This document shows positions 8,840 through 19,284 of a stretch of DNA of 48,809 nucleotides, one piece after another (positions within the stretch are counted from its first letter, which is position 1; each line of letters starts with the position of its first letter). The notes under the pieces are model-generated. The model was not told the origin of the DNA and searched no databases. It saw nothing but the letters and a program-made list of their open reading frames with translations. Source of the stretch: Pseudomonadota bacterium (GTDB taxonomy: Bacteria; Pseudomonadota; Gammaproteobacteria; Burkholderiales; REEB80); the NCBI GenBank assembly GCA_028873515.1, contig JAGWIG010000014.1:1-48809 (forward strand). The letters run 5' to 3'. The position numbers and the translations under genes were made by a program.

Positions 8840-8902
8840 TGATCCCTGTTTCTTGTATCTGCACTCAAGGTAGCACACAGTTTCAATGATATTGATTCAA
8901 AC

Positions 8903-8918
8903 TGGCATAATAGGTGCA
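8903..8918 (+). promoter_or_regulatory. Possible sigma-54-type promoter upstream of hsp20
   Basis: TGGCATA-ATAG-GTGCA has GG at 8904-8905 and GC at 8916-8917 with correct spacing, but one mismatch in the -12 box (GTGCA for TTGCA). A start near 8929 would give a 100-base leader that includes the palindrome at 8980-8998. No clear sigma-32 promoter is seen. Confidence 0.35.
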
Positions 8919-8979
8919 AGAAGAGGAGTTCCTGCATCGCCAGGCAGTTGGCGCAGTAATATACCCCCTGATTGCTCCA

Positions 8980-8998
8980 AAAGACTTTTAAAGTCTTT
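8980..8998. promoter_or_regulatory. Perfect 19-base palindrome in the hsp20 leader
   Basis: AAAGACTTT-T-AAAGTCTTT lies 30 bases before the hsp20 start. It could be an operator. It could also fold in the mRNA, where the CUUU arm may compete for the AAAGGA ribosome site just downstream, as in simple RNA thermometers. The sequence alone does not decide between these. Confidence 0.45.
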
Positions 8999-9028
8999 GT
9001 GGCATATTAAAGATAAAGGATAAAGATC

Positions 9029-9478
9029 ATGGCAAACATCATTCAGCGTAGTCCGATTTTCGGCAGACTTTCTCGTTTTGATCCTTTCTATGATGATGAC
9101 TGGCTTAAGAATTTCTGGACTCGAAACTTCCCGGTTGAAATGATCACCGCTCCCCAAATCAAAGTTGACATCACTGAGGATGACAAGAATTATAAAATTC
9201 TCGCAGAAATTCCTGGGGCCAAAAAAGAAGATGTCAAAGTGGAAGTAGATGGCAACCGGATTGTAATCAGTGCCGAAGTCAAGGAAGAAAAGAAAGAAAA
9301 GGAAAACGAAAAGATCATTTGCCAGGAACGCTACCAAGGTTCGAGCTACCGTAGTTTCATTCTGGACAGCGATGTGGATGAATCCAAATCCCAGGCAAAA
9401 TATGAAAATGGCATACTTGAACTGACCCTGCCAAAGAAAAGCGGAGCAGTTGTTTCCAAACAGCTTATGATCAGCTAA
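9029..9478 (+). CDS. Small heat-shock protein, Hsp20/alpha-crystallin family
   Basis: The 149-residue protein has the layout of class A bacterial sHSPs. A 45-residue N-terminal arm is rich in Phe/Trp/Asp. The alpha-crystallin domain runs from about residue 46 (IKVDITEDDKNYKILAEIPG, then EDVKVEVDGNRIVISAE) to residue 140, with the conserved A-x-x-x-NGILELTLPK motif (YENGILELTLPKK). A short C-terminal extension follows. These proteins form oligomers that hold unfolding proteins for later refolding by ATP-dependent chaperones. The start follows AAAGGATAAAGATC. It opens a run of plus-strand stress genes. A hairpin lies just after the stop. Confidence 0.95.
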   Translation: MANIIQRSPIFGRLSRFDPFYDDDWLKNFWTRNFPVEMITAPQIKVDITEDDKNYKILAEIPGAKKEDVKVEVDGNRIVISAEVKEEKKEKENEKIICQERYQGSSYRSFILDSDVDESKSQAKYENGILELTLPKKSGAVVSKQLMIS

Positions 9479-9494
9479 GAAATATACAGTTGAC

Positions 9495-9520
9495 GGGGTG
9501 GCATATCGGATGGTCACCCC
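9495..9520 (+). terminator. Hairpin after hsp20
   Basis: GGGGTG at 9495-9500 pairs with CACCCC at 9515-9520. There is no T-run behind it, so it may be a weak or Rho-assisted terminator, or an mRNA-stabilising 3' stem. Confidence 0.4.
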
Positions 9521-9639
9521 ACTTAATAACTCATCAAAGCACCAATTCCAGAAATTTCCATAAAAATGCATGGATCCAGAAAGTCCTGAATTACCCCCTC
9601 AAACTGATCACACCCTTTTGACACGACGGTTAACATTAA

Positions 9640-9653
9640 TTGAGATAGATCAA
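9640..9653. promoter_or_regulatory. FNR/ANR-like box upstream of the secreted Gly-rich protein gene
   Basis: TTGAGATAGATCAA differs from the FNR/ANR consensus TTGAT-N4-ATCAA at one position. It is centred about 100 bases before the chosen start codon. TTGACA at 9618-9623 lies just upstream and may be a -35 element. Similar boxes occur at 15203 and 21436. Confidence 0.5.
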
Positions 9654-9747
9654 GGCCTGACTCTAATTAGATGTCACAGTGACTATACTAGTCATGCACT
9701 CCGTCAAAAAAAGGATTTCGCTACTTACTACTTCAGAGGAAAAATCC

Positions 9748-10140
9748 ATGTTAAAACAAACCTTATTGATGTCAGCCATAGTGGGAGTTTTGACTGCTTC
9801 TTCCACCATTGCACTAGCAGCTGATCAAACTCGCACACAGCAGCAGATACAGTCCCAAACACAAGAAAGAATATATGGCAGTCAATTGATGACCCGACAG
9901 GAACGCATCCAATATCGGGACAGATTACGTGCAGCAAAAACCTCACAGGAACGGGAACGAATCCGCAGGGAACACCACGAACAAATGAAGGAACGGGCCA
10001 AAGAGCGCGGTGTTACGCTTCCTGATGAACCCCCAGTCAACGGCCGCGGCATGAGAACGCCTGGTAGTGGCCTGGGTGGCGGTGGGGGGATGGGAGGAGG
10101 AATGGGTGGAGGTGGTGGGGGAGGTGGGGGAGGTCGATAG
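9748..10140 (+). CDS. Secreted Gln/Arg-rich protein with poly-glycine tail
   Basis: The 130-residue precursor has a signal peptide (MLKQTLLMSAIVGVLTASST, cleavage after ALA near residue 24). The mature middle part is highly charged and helical (RQERIQYRDRLRAAKTSQER, then HEQMKERAKERG), and the last 30 residues are almost only Gly with a few Met. I have seen this pattern in small exported proteins of betaproteobacteria, but no function is known to me. A periplasmic chaperone-like or metal-binding role would be a guess. The ATG at 9748 was preferred over an upstream in-frame ATG because AGAGGA precedes it and the signal peptide then begins properly. Confidence 0.75.
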   Translation: MLKQTLLMSAIVGVLTASSTIALAADQTRTQQQIQSQTQERIYGSQLMTRQERIQYRDRLRAAKTSQERERIRREHHEQMKERAKERGVTLPDEPPVNGRGMRTPGSGLGGGGGMGGGMGGGGGGGGGGR

Positions 10141-12136
<1,996 letters not shown>

Positions 12137-12204
12137 CAGAACACATGGAGTGAAACTTAATAAAAATTCAGCCATGCAGATGATTAACCCTAGGAGGATT
12201 CATC

Positions 12205-12708
12205 ATGGGAACAGTGCCTTCTTCTGACGGTTTCCGTCAAATCCATCGGCACGATGGCATTTTCCAGGAACGTGAACATGACAGTTATAAAGCATCTGAC
12301 AAGCCACTGGAACCTACTGTCTGCTCACACTGTGGTGCACTCTTCCATGCAGGCCGCTGGCAATGGGGTCGAGCTCCTGAAAATGCACATCGATCCATTT
12401 GCCCTGCATGCCATCGTATCCAGGATCATTATCCTGCTGGCTTCATTAGCTTGAAGGGAAGTTTCTTTCAGTCCCACCGGGATGAGGTCATGCATCTAAT
12501 ACGTAACCATGAAAAGCATGAAAAACAGGAGCATCCCCTCAAGCGCATCATGGATGTGGAAGAAAATGAAGGTAAATCACTAATTACCACTACAGATATT
12601 CATCTTGCACGTGGAATTGGCGAGGCATTACATCATGCCTATCAGGGTACGCTCGAGTTTCATTATAACCCGGAGCAAAATCTGTTACGGGTAAACTGGG
12701 CACGCTAA
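12205..12708 (+). CDS. BCAM0308-type zinc-ribbon protein
   Basis: The protein has 167 residues. Two Cys pairs form a zinc ribbon, VCSHCGALF at about residues 40-48 and ICPACHRIQD at about 65-74, separated by GRWQWGRAPENAH. The second half is mixed alpha/beta with LITTTDIHLARGIGEALHHA and ends in FHYNPEQNLLRVNW. The pattern matches proteins annotated as BCAM0308 family in Burkholderia and relatives, and distantly recalls the zinc region of archaeal NMD3-like proteins. The function is unknown; nucleic-acid or ribosome binding is a guess. It starts behind TAGGAGGATTCATC and lies 68 bases after groEL, probably in the same transcript. Confidence 0.65.
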   Translation: MGTVPSSDGFRQIHRHDGIFQEREHDSYKASDKPLEPTVCSHCGALFHAGRWQWGRAPENAHRSICPACHRIQDHYPAGFISLKGSFFQSHRDEVMHLIRNHEKHEKQEHPLKRIMDVEENEGKSLITTTDIHLARGIGEALHHAYQGTLEFHYNPEQNLLRVNWAR

Positions 12709-12775
12709 AAAGGCATTGTGCCATAACCCTGCTGTTTAAACTGGTTACATCTGCCCGAAAAAGAAGGAGAACGTC

Positions 12776-13225
12776 ATGCCTGTGAGCGAAATCTGTAACC
12801 GTGAAGTCATCATCATGCAGCCCGGCCAAACCGTATTCGACGCAGCATGCCTCATGAGGCAGCAACACGTCGGGGATGTTCTGGTTGTTGAAGAGCGTGA
12901 AGGAACACGAGTTCCGGCCGGTATCGTTACCGATCGTGATCTGGTGATAGAAATCATGGCTCCAAACCTTGATCCAAAAGTCATCACAGTTGGCGACATC
13001 ATGGTTCCGGAGCTTGCAACTGTGAAGGAAAATACAGGTCTTTTTGAGACGATCGAATATATGCGCGTAAAAGGTGTAAGGCGCTTGCCAGTAGTAGATG
13101 AAAACAATGAACTGGTTGGTATTATCACATTGGATGACTTGCTGGAACTCCTGGCAGAAGAACTGGCAACGCTTGCCAAATTAATCCAGCATGAACGAAA
13201 AAAGGAAGTCTTGAGCCGTCGATAG
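12776..13225 (+). CDS. CBS-pair domain protein
   Basis: The 149-residue protein consists almost only of a tandem CBS pair. The first repeat spans about residues 1-65 (VSEICNREVIIMQPGQTV, then VPAGIVTDRDLVIEIM). The second spans about 75-130 (DIMVPELATVKENTGLF, then RRLPVVDENNELVGIITLDD). CBS pairs bind adenine nucleotides (AMP, ATP, NAD, SAM) and report energy state to partners. A charged tail (HERKKEVLSRR) ends it. Without a fused effector it must act on another protein. AAGAAGGAGAACGTC precedes the ATG. It lies 67 bases after the zinc-ribbon gene and 30 bases before the HPF gene, so joint expression is likely. Confidence 0.92.
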   Translation: MPVSEICNREVIIMQPGQTVFDAACLMRQQHVGDVLVVEEREGTRVPAGIVTDRDLVIEIMAPNLDPKVITVGDIMVPELATVKENTGLFETIEYMRVKGVRRLPVVDENNELVGIITLDDLLELLAEELATLAKLIQHERKKEVLSRR

Positions 13226-13255
13226 CAACAACAACTTGAAATTCAGGAGAAGACC

Positions 13256-13585
13256 GTGCAGATCCCGTTGCAGATTACCCTGCGTGATATTGAACATTCA
13301 GATGCACTTGAAAAGCATATTCGAGACAAGGCCAAAAAACTCGAAGAGTTTTTTGATCATATTACTTCCTGCCGTGTAATGGTCGAACTGCCACACAAGC
13401 ATCACCATCAAGGCAAACAGTACAATGTTCGAATTGAAATCAGCGTACCCGGTCACGAAATCGTGGCGAATCGAGAGTATGCCGAAGATGTGTATGTCGC
13501 CCTGCGCGATACCTTCGATGCTGCAATCCGCCAGCTTGAAGACTACGCACGCAAGATACGGGGAGACATAAAGAAACATGTGTAG
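13256..13585 (+). CDS. HPF/RaiA family ribosome-associated protein
   Basis: The 109-residue protein is a short-form ribosome hibernation factor: IQLTLR-like first strand (LQITLRDIEHSDALEKHIRD), a helix rich in Lys, the central strand CRVMVELPHKHHH, the strand YNVRIEISVPGHEIVA and the last helix VYVALRDTFDAAIRQLEDYA. Such proteins sit in the decoding region of idle ribosomes and protect them. It lacks the long C-terminal dimerisation domain. The start codon is GTG, set by CAGGAGAAGACC. It ends the plus-strand run groEL, zinc ribbon, CBS, HPF and would complement Hsp20/GroEL in dormancy. A main hpf gene near rpoN is expected elsewhere; this may be a paralogue. Confidence 0.9.
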   Translation: MQIPLQITLRDIEHSDALEKHIRDKAKKLEEFFDHITSCRVMVELPHKHHHQGKQYNVRIEISVPGHEIVANREYAEDVYVALRDTFDAAIRQLEDYARKIRGDIKKHV

Positions 13586-13805
13586 CATGCTGGCAGGAAA
13601 ACAGGGTTGCCTGTATTCCACCAGGAATGCAGTAACTGCCTTCACGAATTGCGTGTTATTTGAAAGACCAGGAGAGATCCATACCTAACCCGCTAAAAAC
13701 GGATATCCCAACTATTCCTGATAATTCTATCCAAAGCCGGAAAAAATGTACGGAAAAGAAAGAAAATACAGCCTGTCATCACCTTGACGCTCTTATTCAT
13801 TTCTC

Positions 13806-14432
13806 ATGAATACCATACACATTCCAACAGGCCAAGTCATGCTTCCTGGAGAACTTATCCTGCCTCCTCTGGCAAAAGGAGTTGTATTATTTGCACATGG
13901 AAGTGGCAGTAGCCGTTTCAGTCCAAGAAACACCTTTGTTGCCCAGGTATTTCAACAGCATGGCATCGGCACACTGCTGTTTGATCTGCTGACCCCCGAT
14001 GAAGATGAAAATTATGAAACACGCTTTGATATCGCATTGCTAGCCCTGCGCCTTCTGGATGCGACTTCCTGGCTGCAGAAGCATCCCGACACCCAAGCTA
14101 AGCATCTGGGTTATTTCGGGGCCAGTACGGGTGCTGCAGCAGCAATCCGTGCTGCAGCAAAAGCAGGTAACAAGATATCTGCAGTGGTATCACGTGGAGG
14201 CCGCCCCGACCTTGCTGGACAGGATGCCTTGAGCCGGCTTAATACCCCAACCCTATTAATTGTCGGGGCTAATGACTTCGGTGTAATGGAATTAAACCAG
14301 GAGGCTTATGCGCTGATCAATTGCGAAAAAAGCTTCATCAGAATTCCAGGCGCGACCCATCTGTTTGAAGAGCCAGGCAAACTGGAACAGGCTGCAACCC
14401 ACGCCACTGACTGGTTTAGACGTTACCTTTAG
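13806..14432 (+). CDS. Alpha/beta hydrolase, dienelactone-hydrolase-like
   Basis: The 208-residue protein shows the alpha/beta hydrolase fold. The oxyanion-hole strand is VVLFAHGSGSSRFSPRN (about residues 26-42). The nucleophile elbow is GYFGASTGAAAA with Ser at about 105. The acid lies in LLIVGANDFGV (about residue 155) and the His in IPGATHLFEEPG (about residue 181). The natural substrate is unknown. In related proteobacterial clusters such hydrolases are often paired with, or fused to, a phosphoribosyltransferase like the one encoded here on the opposite strand. The 3' ends of the two genes overlap by 17 bases. No signal peptide is present. Confidence 0.88.
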   Translation: MNTIHIPTGQVMLPGELILPPLAKGVVLFAHGSGSSRFSPRNTFVAQVFQQHGIGTLLFDLLTPDEDENYETRFDIALLALRLLDATSWLQKHPDTQAKHLGYFGASTGAAAAIRAAAKAGNKISAVVSRGGRPDLAGQDALSRLNTPTLLIVGANDFGVMELNQEAYALINCEKSFIRIPGATHLFEEPGKLEQAATHATDWFRRYL

Positions 14433-15075
14433 TCCTGCCAGAAGCAGGGATTTTTCTATTGAGGATTTTAACTACTTCTGCATCAGTTATCTGGGGGAAA
14501 GACTGGTAAAACTGCCCTACCGCATAAAACATTGCAGGAGTACTCAGGCACACTATTTCATCAGCGTAAGGCTTTACCTTGTCCAGCGTATCCGCTGGAG
14601 CTACTGGCACAGCACAAACCAGCTTTTTTGGAGATTGAACCCGTATGGCATGCAAGGCAGCAATCATGGTTGAACCTGTTGCAAGACCATCATCGACAAC
14701 AATGACAATACGCCCTGCCGGATTGAGCGGCGCCCGCGCTGGAGTATACATTGCACGTCTTTCACGAATCAGCCCAAGCTGAATATCTTTTTCATTCTCA
14801 ATATATTTTGAGGTCTGCCCGGTCTCGTTAGCATAATCACCAAGGTAAATCCATCCAGATTCATCTACAGCACCAATGGCAAATTCAGGGTTGCCCGGAG
14901 CACTCAATTTACGGACCAACACCACATCCACTTCACCGCCTAGGACATCAGCAATGATTTTGGCCATTGGAACCGCACCTCGCGGAATTGCGAGCACCAG
15001 AGGATTAAGGCCACGGTATTGCAAAAGCGCATCAGACAGACGTCGTGCGGCATCTTCACGATCACTAAAATACAT
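14416..15075 (-). CDS. Phosphoribosyltransferase (type I PRTase fold)
   Basis: The 219-residue protein has the PRPP-binding loop VIVVDDGLATGSTMIAALHA at about residues 124-143 and an upstream flexible region (ERRAMYTPARAPLNPAGR). Early motifs LVLAIPRGAVPMAKIIAD and DVVLVRKLSAPGNPEFAIGA match a group of predicted PRTases common in stress-type gene clusters, rather than a known purine or pyrimidine enzyme. Substrate and product are not established. It is convergent with, and overlaps, the hydrolase gene, so the two transcripts share antisense ends. An FNR-like box lies about 130 bases upstream of its start. Confidence 0.88.
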   Translation of the reverse strand: MYFSDREDAARRLSDALLQYRGLNPLVLAIPRGAVPMAKIIADVLGGEVDVVLVRKLSAPGNPEFAIGAVDESGWIYLGDYANETGQTSKYIENEKDIQLGLIRERRAMYTPARAPLNPAGRIVIVVDDGLATGSTMIAALHAIRVQSPKKLVCAVPVAPADTLDKVKPYADEIVCLSTPAMFYAVGQFYQSFPQITDAEVVKILNRKIPASGRTKGNV

Positions 15076-15202
15076 TTTTTGTCACCGAAAATCCCCCTTT
15101 TTTTCTTATGAAAACAGCATTCTTCCATGTCACTTTTTATCAGGTATTTTATGAAATCACGATTCCAACCAGATTACTTTGCCATTAAATTTGCACTTTT
15201 CA

Positions 15203-15216
15203 TTGATCCATCTCAA
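15203..15216. promoter_or_regulatory. FNR/ANR-like box in the phosphoribosyltransferase-polX gap
   Basis: TTGATCCATCTCAA matches TTGAT-N4-ATCAA except for one base. It lies about 130 bases upstream of the minus-strand phosphoribosyltransferase gene and 410 bases before polX. The rest of the gap from 15076 to 15621 holds no supported gene. Confidence 0.45.
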
Positions 15217-15621
15217 TCATGATGCTCCTATATGTTAGTGGACACTCAAAACCTGCCATCAATCCCTTGCCATAACCTGTCTGCTCGAGACATCTTGCAA
15301 GAAATCCTTGCCTCTTTCGCTTCTTCATGACTCAAGGACATGACCATAAACAATAATCCTTTTTTATTCAAACCTGCCAGTCCCAGGGCTTCCACATCAC
15401 CGGCATTTGTATGCGCAACTCCTTCTGCCGTATTGTAATGACGAGATTAATATATTTAATCATGGTGTTAATCAGATTATGAAATGTTCACAAACTTACC
15501 TTCTAAATAAAAAGGCATGGGGTATTTCAAATGCTCAAGGAGTGACTTTCCGGCTGGACAACAACAGGAAACAGCGTAATGTTATTCAAGCAAGAGCCAG
15601 ATTTACAATCAGGAAAACCTC

Positions 15622-17346
15622 ATGCCCATCCATAATGCAGACATTATTGCCATCTTCGAGGAAATTGCAGATCTGCTGGAAATACAGGGTGCGAACCCAT
15701 TCCGGATTCGTGCCTATCATAATGCAGCGCTGACTTTCAGCAGATTATCAGAAGAAGCCAGCTTGCTGGTTAAAAATGGGGTTAACCTGACAAAACTGCC
15801 TGGTATTGGAGAAGATTTGGCCGGTAAAATCCGTGAAATCATCTCCACCGGTCACTGTGCCCTGCTCGATCGCCTGCATAAGGAGGTGCCTCCTGCTGTA
15901 ACCGAATTGCTGAAAATACCCGGTTTAGGGCCAAAACGGGTAAAAGCGGTCTATCACGAACTAGACGTCCAGACTGTTGAACAGCTTTATCGTGCAGCTC
16001 GTGACAAACGTATTCGCACCCTTCCGGGTTTCGGAGAAAAAATGGAACACAACATCCTCCGGGCCATAGAAATACATTCAAGCCAGACCCGGCGCTATAA
16101 ACTGGTAATGGCTTCCCAATACGCAGAATCTTTACAAACCTACCTTGCGAAGATACCCGGCGTAGCACAAGTCACAGTGGCCGGGAGCTTCCGCCGCATG
16201 CGCGAAACTGTCGGGGATCTCGATATTCTGGTTAGCGCAAAGCCGAAAAGTGCAGTCATCCATCAGTTCATAATCTATGATGAGGTGAATAAAGTACTAT
16301 CATCTGGCCCCACACGGGCCAGTGTTATACTGAAATGTGGGATACAGACTGATTTACGTGTAGTAGCACCAGATGAATATGGTTCAGCATTACTGTATTT
16401 TACCGGATCCAAGGCTCATAACATTGCAATTCGCCGCATTGCCCAGAAAATGGGTCTGAAAATTAATGAATATGGAATATTCCGGGGAAAAGTTCGAATC
16501 GCAGGAATCACCGAAGAGTCAATTTATCAGGCTATTGGCCTGCCCTACATTCCGCCGGAATTACGTGAAAATCATGGGGAAATCGAAATGGCACGCGCTG
16601 GGAAACTACCAAAACTGGTAGAACTTGACGATTTGTGCGGCGATTTGCATGCCCATACCCGTGCCACTGATGGTCATAATACATTACGGGAAATGGCCAA
16701 TGCGGCCAAATCATGCGGATTAAAATATCTTGCCATTACCGAACACTCTAAAAAACTTGCCATGGTCCATGGCCTCGATCCATCACACCTCCTAAAACAA
16801 TGCGATGAAATTGACCAGCTCAACACCGAATTACAGGGAATCGTCCTGCTTAAGGGCATCGAGGTCGATATTCTGGAAAATGGCGATCTGGACCTTCCCG
16901 ACGCGGTCCTGTCACAACTGGACATAGTCGTCGGGGCCATACATAGCAAGTTTGATCTTTCACGTTCCAAACAAACCAGCCGGATTCTACATGCGATGGA
17001 GCACCCGTATTTCACACTGCTGGCCCATCCCACAGGCCGTCTTATCGGGAAACGTGAACCTTATGATGTAGACATGTTACGCATTATCCACATGGCCCGG
17101 GAGTATCAATGCTTCCTGGAGCTCAATGCACATCCTGATCGTCTTGATCTTCTTGATACTTACTGCCAAATGGCAAAGGATGAGGGAGTCCTGATCTGCA
17201 TCAATTCGGATGCCCATAGCACGTTCGATTTTGCCAATTTACGTTTTGGCGTTGGACAAGCCCGGCGTGGCTGGCTTGAAAAGCAAAATGTGCTCAACAC
17301 CCGATCACTGACTGAACTTCGCCCTTTAATCCAGAAAAACCAATAA
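15622..17346 (+). CDS. polX: DNA polymerase/3'-5' exonuclease PolX
   Basis: The 574-residue protein has the full bacterial PolX layout. An N-terminal 8-kDa-like domain with helix-hairpin-helix motifs (LPGIGEDLAGKI near 58, IPGLGPKRVKAV near 98, LPGFGEKM near 133) comes first. The Pol-beta-type palm follows with VAGSFRRMRETVGDLDILVS (metal Asp pair) near residue 185 and TDLRVV as third acid. A C-terminal PHP domain starts near 335 (GDLHAHTRATDGHN, ITEHSKKL, then GIEVDIL, AHPTGR, INSDAH), with all metal-binding His/Asp motifs visible. Family members fill short gaps and trim 3' ends in base excision repair. It ends 16 bases from the convergent pncB stop codon. AGGAAAA precedes the ATG. Confidence 0.95.
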   Translation: MPIHNADIIAIFEEIADLLEIQGANPFRIRAYHNAALTFSRLSEEASLLVKNGVNLTKLPGIGEDLAGKIREIISTGHCALLDRLHKEVPPAVTELLKIPGLGPKRVKAVYHELDVQTVEQLYRAARDKRIRTLPGFGEKMEHNILRAIEIHSSQTRRYKLVMASQYAESLQTYLAKIPGVAQVTVAGSFRRMRETVGDLDILVSAKPKSAVIHQFIIYDEVNKVLSSGPTRASVILKCGIQTDLRVVAPDEYGSALLYFTGSKAHNIAIRRIAQKMGLKINEYGIFRGKVRIAGITEESIYQAIGLPYIPPELRENHGEIEMARAGKLPKLVELDDLCGDLHAHTRATDGHNTLREMANAAKSCGLKYLAITEHSKKLAMVHGLDPSHLLKQCDEIDQLNTELQGIVLLKGIEVDILENGDLDLPDAVLSQLDIVVGAIHSKFDLSRSKQTSRILHAMEHPYFTLLAHPTGRLIGKREPYDVDMLRIIHMAREYQCFLELNAHPDRLDLLDTYCQMAKDEGVLICINSDAHSTFDFANLRFGVGQARRGWLEKQNVLNTRSLTELRPLIQKNQ

Positions 17347-17362
17347 TCAAGATTTCATCCAC

Positions 17363-18700
17363 TTATTCCTGCGCATCCATGGTCGCAGCCAATTCATGCA
17401 AAGCCGGGGCAATGGCAACTGGATAAACATAACCTTCTGTCAATGATGCCAACCTGGCAGGAAGCCGTCCAAGATTATAAAGGGCATACTGACGCACCTC
17501 TTCCAGAGAAAGTCTTGACTCAAGGCGAGATCCCCCCGACATTACGGTTACAAGGAGCGGCTCACCGTTCTGGCTGTCTTTAGCCAGGCTTAGGATATCG
17601 TCTGCCAAACGGCCCTCATCATCATATTGCCGCCACACCTGTTTTCGGCCAGGCCAGGTAACCTTGCCCGTGGAGCGCTTGCGCCGCGGGCGCTCATCAT
17701 ACTCCTGAAGTTTATAGGCACAATCGAGATAAGGCGCATCAGCAGAAGTATCAAGCCGGGTTCCAATTCCAAAGCCATCAATCGGTGCACCTTGTGCAAG
17801 TAGTTCAAGCAGGCGGTATTCGTCAAGATCTCCACTGGCAAAAATAGTTGTGGAATTCAATCCGCCTTCGTCAAGAATGCTTCTTACCCGTTTCGCCAAC
17901 CCTGCAAGATCCCCGCTGTCCAGACGTATCCCTTTAACAGCAATACCTTCTTTGGAAAGTTCATGCCCAAGTGCCACAACCTGATGTGCCGCCGCCTCGG
18001 TATCATAGGTATCGACAAGTAGAACGACATTATCAGGCTGTGCATGGGCAAAGACACGGAAAGCTTCAATTTCCGTATCATGTGCCTGCACGAAAGAATG
18101 GGCCATCGTACCATAAAGCGGGATACCAAATCTCTTGTTAGCCAGGACTGTCGAAGTACCGGAAAAACCGGCAAGATAAGTCGCCCGCGCCGCCAGCAGC
18201 CCGGCCTCTGCACCATGTGCTCGGCGCAAACCGAAATCCACCAGAAGTTTTCCAGGTGCCATGAGAACTGAACGTGCTGCCTTGGAAGCAATTAACGTCT
18301 GAAAATGCAATAAATTGATAAGACGGGTCTCAATGAGCTGTGCCTGAGGAAGTGACGCTACGACTCGTAACAAGGGCTCATTGGGGAAACAGATGGTCCC
18401 TTCGCGCATGGCCTGCACTTCTCCCTCAAAATGCCAGTCAGCGAGCCAGTCAATAAAATCTTTCGTAAAACGACCGGTGGACCGTAACCAATCGAGTTCC
18501 TCTGAAGTAAATTTCGACTGCTCAAGAAAATCCAGAACTTGCTCCAGCCCAGCCATGATGAGAAAACCACGATTTGGATGCAACTTGCGCACGAAAAACT
18601 CGAATGCAGCAATTCCAGTTAAACCTCGCTCAAAATACCCCTGAAGCATGGTTAGCTGATAAAGATCCGTAAGCAGCAGTGAAGATTCGACATTCATCAT
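17363..18700 (-). CDS. pncB: Nicotinate phosphoribosyltransferase
   Basis: The 445-residue enzyme joins nicotinate to PRPP to make nicotinate mononucleotide, the entry step of NAD salvage. Signature parts are LLLTDLYQLTMLQGYFERG at the N-terminus, GTMAHSF (residues 197-203; His201 is the residue phosphorylated in the family), LLVDTYDT and GIRLDSGDLAGLAKRVR in the PRPP/ribose region, and FGIGTRLDTS. It is the last gene of a minus-strand operon: its ATG overlaps the TGA of pncA (ATGA), so the two are translationally coupled and catalyse consecutive steps. Confidence 0.95.
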   Translation of the reverse strand: MMNVESSLLLTDLYQLTMLQGYFERGLTGIAAFEFFVRKLHPNRGFLIMAGLEQVLDFLEQSKFTSEELDWLRSTGRFTKDFIDWLADWHFEGEVQAMREGTICFPNEPLLRVVASLPQAQLIETRLINLLHFQTLIASKAARSVLMAPGKLLVDFGLRRAHGAEAGLLAARATYLAGFSGTSTVLANKRFGIPLYGTMAHSFVQAHDTEIEAFRVFAHAQPDNVVLLVDTYDTEAAAHQVVALGHELSKEGIAVKGIRLDSGDLAGLAKRVRSILDEGGLNSTTIFASGDLDEYRLLELLAQGAPIDGFGIGTRLDTSADAPYLDCAYKLQEYDERPRRKRSTGKVTWPGRKQVWRQYDDEGRLADDILSLAKDSQNGEPLLVTVMSGGSRLESRLSLEEVRQYALYNLGRLPARLASLTEGYVYPVAIAPALHELAATMDAQE

Positions 18701-19281
18701 TTCAGATCCGTTATGGTTGCAAACTGTACTCCAAGTTGGCGCATCTCATTTAATGCCCGGACTCCATCACCCGGTTTCACATTTACAGCCCGTATGGCAT
18801 CTTCAAGAAGAACCCCTGTATAACCCAATGCCAATGCATCCTTAAGTGTATTGAGAACACAATAATCTGTAGCCAGTCCGCCTGCAAAAAGACGTTTTAC
18901 CCCATCATGCTTAAGACTTTGATCAAGATCGGTTTCCTCGAAGGCAGAATAAGCATCCCTATCGCGCACTCTGGCCTTGGAAACAATCCTGATTCCGGCG
19001 GGTAATTCGAGACGCTCGGAAAATGCAGCGCCATAGGTCCCAGCCACACAGTGCGAAGGCCAAATCCCGCCCTGTGCATGAAACGAACAATGATCAGGGG
19101 GATGCCAGTCGCGTGTTACATAAATCGGCAGTTCTTTTTGGGAAAAAAGTTCAAGGTAATGATTTATTACTGGCACTACCTCTTCTGCTCCCGACACAGC
19201 CAGACTGCCACCGTGAAGAAAATCATTCTGCACATCGATAACAAGCAATGCATCACCATCAGCAGGTATCAGGTTGTCCAT
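18697..19281 (-). CDS. pncA: Nicotinamidase (isochorismatase-like hydrolase)
   Basis: The 194-residue protein hydrolyses nicotinamide to nicotinate and ammonia. The catalytic triad is visible: Asp in LLVIDVQNDFLHGGSL (about residue 16), Lys in RIVSKARVRDRD (about 102), and Cys in GLATDYCVLNTLKDA (about 145). The metal-binding His motif is RDWHPPDHCSFHAQGG. It sits 3 bases after rtcB and overlaps pncB by 4 bases, giving direct hand-over of nicotinate to PncB. All catalytic residues are present. Confidence 0.94.
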   Translation of the reverse strand: MDNLIPADGDALLVIDVQNDFLHGGSLAVSGAEEVVPVINHYLELFSQKELPIYVTRDWHPPDHCSFHAQGGIWPSHCVAGTYGAAFSERLELPAGIRIVSKARVRDRDAYSAFEETDLDQSLKHDGVKRLFAGGLATDYCVLNTLKDALALGYTGVLLEDAIRAVNVKPGDGVRALNEMRQLGVQFATITDLK

Positions 19282-19284
19282 TAA

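Noticed and set aside
8897-9571. 224-codon minus-strand frame opposite hsp20
   Set aside because: It is antisense to a clear Hsp20 gene, extremely Phe-rich, and reflects the codon pattern of the real gene.
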